Part shown: piece after piece, positions 60,420 through 64,000 of the stretch
How the letters are laid out: the number at the start of each line of letters is the position of its first letter
Numbering within the stretch: position 1 is the first letter of the stretch
The notes under the pieces: model-generated
The model's database searches: none
What the model was told of the DNA's origin: nothing
What the model saw: only the letters and a program-made list of their open reading frames with translations
Translations under genes and position numbers: made by a program
Assembly (NCBI RefSeq): GCF_943733665.1
Contig: NZ_OX030782.1
Location: 186,001-250,000 of the forward strand
Direction: 5' to 3'
DNA length: 64,000 bases
Origin: Aquimarina sp. Aq107
Lineage (GTDB): Bacteria; Bacteroidota; Bacteroidia; Flavobacteriales; Flavobacteriaceae

Positions 60420-60455
60420 AAAAAATATTTATTATTTTTTCTAAAATATTTTTAC

Positions 60456-61466
60456 ATGGCTTCTAATAAAAATGCTTTAATACGATATAAAACGATTGAT
60501 CAATGTTTGCGTAACACCTTTAGGCGTTGGGTGTTGGATGATCTTATAGAGGCATGTTCTGATGCATTATATGAATATGAAGGAAAAGATGTGTATGTAA
60601 GTAAGCGTACGGTGCAATTAGATATACAGATGATGCGTAGTGATAAATTAGGGTATAATGCTCCTATAGAAGTGTATCAACGCAAATTTTACCGATATGC
60701 AGAAGAGGATTATAGTATTATGAATATCCCGGTGACAGATCATGATATTAAAATAATGAACGAGTCCATCCAGATACTACGCCAGTTTAAAGACTTTTCG
60801 TTGTTTAAGGAGATGAATGGAGTTATCGAACGGTTAGAAGATTCTGTATATGCAAATGAAAAAGACAACATACCTATTATTCATCTCGAAAAGAATGATC
60901 AGCTTAAAGGGTTAGAACATATCGATAGATTATACCACGCAATACAGAACAAGCAGGTTCTAAAAATGGCGTATAAATCCTTTAAAGCTAGAAGTGAGAG
61001 TGAAATTCTTATTCATCCACAATTACTAAAGGAATTTAATAATCGATGGTTTTTATTAGCGTTGGGCAATAAAAGAAAGCTCTTGACTACTTTTGCATTG
61101 GATAGGATTGTTAGTATCCATAATTCTGAAGAAGATATTGTTTATATAGATCAACATATTGATGGTGATATATATTATAAGGATGTAATAGGAGTGACGG
61201 TTTCAGAAAATGTAGTGCCAGAGCTTGTAAAGTTTAAGATAGACAATAGAAATGCCCCTTATGTAATCACCAAACCATTTCATACATCTCAAGAAACAAT
61301 ATCAAAAGATGAACTTGGTACGACTTTTACGATTAAGGTTCAAATTAATTTTGAGTTAGAACGAGTAATTCTTGGCTTTGGAGATACAATAGAGGTGTTA
61401 GCGCCAGAACGATTACGTACCAGAATTCATGGAAAGCTAAAAAGAGCTTTAGACAAGTACAAATAA
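60456..61466 (+). CDS. WYL-domain transcriptional regulator
   Basis: 336 residues from the ATG at 60456 (MASNKNALIRYKTIDQCLRN); an earlier in-frame start at 60411 lies in the operator and is unlikely. An N-terminal winged helix (about 8-85, with YVSKRTVQLDIQMM) is followed by a WYL domain (about 165-240, LKMAYKSFKARSESEILIHPQLLKEFNNRWFLLAL, quoted in parts: NRWFLLALGNKRK) and a WCX-like C-terminus. WYL regulators respond to nucleic-acid or other ligands and often control RNA-repair and defence genes. It is the likely binder of the shared operator, by inference. Confidence 0.92.
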   Translation: MASNKNALIRYKTIDQCLRNTFRRWVLDDLIEACSDALYEYEGKDVYVSKRTVQLDIQMMRSDKLGYNAPIEVYQRKFYRYAEEDYSIMNIPVTDHDIKIMNESIQILRQFKDFSLFKEMNGVIERLEDSVYANEKDNIPIIHLEKNDQLKGLEHIDRLYHAIQNKQVLKMAYKSFKARSESEILIHPQLLKEFNNRWFLLALGNKRKLLTTFALDRIVSIHNSEEDIVYIDQHIDGDIYYKDVIGVTVSENVVPELVKFKIDNRNAPYVITKPFHTSQETISKDELGTTFTIKVQINFELERVILGFGDTIEVLAPERLRTRIHGKLKRALDKYK

Positions 61467-61469
61467 TAA

Positions 61470-62711
61470 TTATTGATATAACTTTTTTACCAGTTTTCCG
61501 ATACTAAGTCCTTGTACCAGTATTGAAAAGAATACAACTACATAGGTGATATATAGTATCACTTCTGAAGAAGGGTTGTCTGCTAAACTTAGCGCCAAAG
61601 CTAGCGAAATGCCACCTCGTAATCCTCCCCAAGTTAGTATAGATACCGTTTTTATGGGGCTCATCTCAGTATGCTTTAGTAATGAATAAGGAAGTAATAC
61701 AGAAATGAACCTTGAAAAAAGGACTATAAAAATTGCAATAATACCTAATGTTAGATGTCCTGCATCAAATTTTAGAAGATGAATTGCTAACCCAATTAAT
61801 ACAAATAGAATACCATTAAAAACATCATCCAATACCTCCCAGATATCATTGATTAATTTTCTAGTAGGGCCTTTATTCGTAGCTACATTGAATTTGTTAC
61901 CAATTAACATTCCTGCGACAACCATAGCTAATGGTCCTGATACATGGATCAAAGATGCTAATGAATATCCACCCATTACAATTGCCAGACTGATCATGAC
62001 TGATAATTGTGGATTTTCTTTTACGGATTTTATGCTCTGATATCCTATAAATCCTAAAAGAGCTCCATAGACGATTCCGCCAATAGCTTCTTCTATAAAT
62101 AATTTACCAATTTCTGCGGTTACAGAACCTTCTCCATGATGTTCTCCCATTCCAGTGAGAATTAATATTCCAGAAAATACAACTACACCGATACCATCAT
62201 TGAATAAGGATTCTCCTTCAATCTTAATTCCTAAGCTTTTGGCAATATTTGCTTTTTTAAGAATGGCCATCACAGCAATTGGATCGGTAGGCGATATCAA
62301 TGCGCCAAATAGCAAAGCATCTAAAAAAGGTAACTCTATATTAATTAATTGCGCAGCACCAAAAGTCAAACCACCTACCAAAAATGTAGAAATCAAAACC
62401 CCCAACGTTGCGAATAGGATTATGGGCCATTTTTCTTTTTTTAGTTCCTCAATATTTACGTGTAAGGCTCCTGCAAATAGTAAAAAACTTAAAATCCCAT
62501 CTAATAACAAACTCCTAAAATCAGAATTAGCAACAATGTCACAAAAGAACTGATAGAAATGAGGGGCAATATTTTTACTCAATGTGATGATTACAACGGT
62601 TATTAAACTTAATAACATCAATGCAATCGTAGCAGGCATTTTTAACCATTTGTAGTTTATAAAACTAAAAAAAGCAGCAATCGAAAAAATAATACTGAAG
62701 GATTGTAACAT
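61470..62711 (-). CDS. Cation:proton antiporter, CPA1/NhaP type
   Basis: 413 residues and about 11-12 membrane helices. The family ion-binding motif [19 protein letters not shown] and [14 protein letters not shown] are present, with [15 protein letters not shown] near the end. It exchanges Na+ or K+ for H+ across the inner membrane. It converges with the WYL gene (3-nt gap). Confidence 0.93.
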   Translation of the reverse strand: MLQSFSIIFSIAAFFSFINYKWLKMPATIALMLLSLITVVIITLSKNIAPHFYQFFCDIVANSDFRSLLLDGILSFLLFAGALHVNIEELKKEKWPIILFATLGVLISTFLVGGLTFGAAQLINIELPFLDALLFGALISPTDPIAVMAILKKANIAKSLGIKIEGESLFNDGIGVVVFSGILILTGMGEHHGEGSVTAEIGKLFIEEAIGGIVYGALLGFIGYQSIKSVKENPQLSVMISLAIVMGGYSLASLIHVSGPLAMVVAGMLIGNKFNVATNKGPTRKLINDIWEVLDDVFNGILFVLIGLAIHLLKFDAGHLTLGIIAIFIVLFSRFISVLLPYSLLKHTEMSPIKTVSILTWGGLRGGISLALALSLADNPSSEVILYITYVVVFFSILVQGLSIGKLVKKLYQ

Positions 62712-62819
62712 GGTTCTTAAGATTATAATTTGCGTATAAGTTTTTAAACATGGTGATTCTATAAAACCTTCTGTATTGTATAACAGAAGCGCTTTGGGAC
62801 TTTTTAAACTTATGTTTAC

Positions 62820-64000
62820 CTAAATAAGTTTCACATCCGTTATGATTTCTAAAAGAGCTGGACCATTATGATCTCTTAGTTTTTCTAATGCGGGAATTAG
62901 TTCTTCTTTTTTAGTCACTTTGATGCCTAAAGCACCGCAATTTTCGGCATATTTAGCAAAACTTACATTATGTAATGAAGTTTGCCAGACATCTAATTCA
63001 GCGGCTTTTTGTTCTTTAGAAATTTTTCCTAATTCGGAGTTGTTGAGCAAGACATGCTTAATGTTCATATTGTATTTCACCAACGTCATCATTTCTGCTA
63101 AATATTGACCAAAACCACCATCTCCAGAAACTGACCAAATAGGCCTTTCTTTTCCTTTGGCAGCCCAAGCTCCCATAGCAGCAGGTAACGAAAATCCAAT
63201 GGAACCTAGATATCCTGACATTAATATAGATTGATTTTTAGGTTCGAAGTACCTTCCAAAAGAATAAGTATTATTACCAACATCTACAGCAATTACTGCA
63301 TTAGAGGGAGTAACTTTATTCATTGCCTCAAAAACTGCAATAGAACTTATTCCATTATCACCTTGATCTTTTAATCGATTTGCTTTTTCTTCTTTCCAAA
63401 TATCCCAACGTTCAGCAATTTCTGATCTTCTATCGATAGTATCAATATTATTTTCTGTTTGTTCCTCTATGAGAGATAGCGTTTCCGAAATTTCTCCCCA
63501 AAGCGCAGCATCTATTTTATGAAACTTACTTAATGCTGTAGGGTCATAGTCGACCTGAATGATTGGTTTTTTAGGAGTAATTCCTGTATGATTGGAAAAG
63601 GATGCTCCAAATACAATGAGTAAGTCACTTTCGTTCATAAACCAGGAAGCAATGGGAGTTCCACTACGACCTAATACTCCGCAACCCAATTCATGATCAT
63701 CAGGAATAAGTCCTTTTCCTTTAAAGGTAGTGATAACAGGACACCTTAATTTATTGGCAAAATCTATAATTGCTTTCATATGAAACCTTGCTCCATGACC
63801 AACAATAATAGCAGGCTTTTTTGATTCTGAAATCATCGAAACGGCTTTTGTTACCATTTGTCTTGGTGGAGAAATATTCATCGGAGTTATTCTTCCTTCA
63901 GGAGTTTGTGCTTCTTCACCTATAGTTTTTGGCATAAAAGCTACTTCATCTGGGAAAGTAATATGTGATACATTTCTATTGAGTATCGCACTTTTAATGG
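62820..64000 (-). CDS. Thiamine diphosphate enzyme (pyruvate oxidase/acetolactate synthase-like), partial
   Basis: The frame stays open through the right edge (about 393 codons seen; the start is outside). The visible part is the central domain (HITFPDEVAFM ... AIIVGHGARFHMKAI ... VFGASFSNHTG) and the C-terminal ThDP domain with GDGGFGQYLAEM and a metal-binding NNSELGKIS. The N-terminal pyrimidine-binding domain is missing because of the window end. PoxB-like decarboxylation of pyruvate is the likeliest role. Confidence 0.88.
   Translation of the reverse strand, partial: IKSAILNRNVSHITFPDEVAFMPKTIGEEAQTPEGRITPMNISPPRQMVTKAVSMISESKKPAIIVGHGARFHMKAIIDFANKLRCPVITTFKGKGLIPDDHELGCGVLGRSGTPIASWFMNESDLLIVFGASFSNHTGITPKKPIIQVDYDPTALSKFHKIDAALWGEISETLSLIEEQTENNIDTIDRRSEIAERWDIWKEEKANRLKDQGDNGISSIAVFEAMNKVTPSNAVIAVDVGNNTYSFGRYFEPKNQSILMSGYLGSIGFSLPAAMGAWAAKGKERPIWSVSGDGGFGQYLAEMMTLVKYNMNIKHVLLNNSELGKISKEQKAAELDVWQTSLHNVSFAKYAENCGALGIKVTKKEELIPALEKLRDHNGPALLEIITDVKLI

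Overview
The window is AT-rich (roughly one third G+C) and looks like the chromosome of a marine Flavobacteriaceae member (Aquimarina/Kordia-like). The evidence is TonB receptors with FecR/ECF sigma regulation, type IX secretion C-terminal sorting domains, many short lipoproteins, weak Shine-Dalgarno use and flavobacterial promoters (TTG, 19-21 nt, TAnnTTTG). No rRNA, CRISPR array, transposase or integrase is visible.

Layout. 1-6095 (minus): an ECF sigma, FecR anti-sigma and two tandem TonB receptors (the second runs off the left edge), plus an outer-membrane protein. 6.3-6.4 kb: a candidate small RNA. 6550-12135 (minus): a slipin gene and an array of about twenty tRNA and tRNA-like genes, interrupted by two small genes and one plus-strand transporter. 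12.2-12.8 kb: two tiny-ORF/terminator cassettes. 12891-24300 (plus): a membrane protein, then a PspA-like, ABC-importer/OmpA, CbbX-type AAA+, SF1-helicase/nuclease and 2OG-oxygenase operon. 24292-27844 (minus): two unknown paralogues and a PRMT-like methyltransferase. 28-33 kb: a T9SS-exported protein, a di-haem peroxidase with a deletion remnant beside it, an outer-membrane protein and a DUF547 protein. 33303-37894 (minus): an RNA-repair operon (unknown basic protein, RtcB, PrfH, TPR, nucleotidyltransferase, DEDDh exonuclease), preceded by two more tiny-ORF/terminator cassettes and REP-like repeats. 38.8-48.4 kb: an Oar-like TonB receptor, DUF2064, ARPP-1-like protein, lipoprotein, sugar epimerase family protein, unknown protein and TPR histidine kinase. 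48578-49975: a second RtcB. 50466-54647: a large T9SS protein. 54.7-59.3 kb: lipoprotein, orphan ECF sigma, response regulator and a second TPR kinase. 59.3-61.5 kb: a small lipoprotein, a strongly structured non-coding stretch, a 76-residue ORF and a WYL regulator. 61.5-64 kb: a cation/proton antiporter and a ThDP enzyme that runs off the right edge.

The most unusual content is the tRNA locus and its links to RNA repair. Between 8098 and 8253, two adjacent tRNAs are encoded with the 3' half upstream of the 5' half. Put back in order, each gives a complete 73-nt cloverleaf (Arg-UCG and Lys-UUU). In the main array, tRNA-Ser(UGA) carries a 51-nt insertion inside the anticodon loop and tRNA-Leu(UAA) a roughly 40-nt insertion before the anticodon arm. 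A palindromic operator (TACGCAA-N5-TTGCGTA type), always 24 bp from a TTTG -7 element, precedes three loci: the tRNA-like/slipin locus, the second rtcB, and the 76-aa ORF that is divergent from the WYL gene. A different shared promoter block plus tiny ORF and terminator precedes both the main tRNA array and the rtcB-prfH operon. My inference is a coordinated RNA-damage response combining RNA ligase, stalled-ribosome release, spare or decoy tRNAs and a WYL regulator. The sequence supports the linkage; the function is untested.
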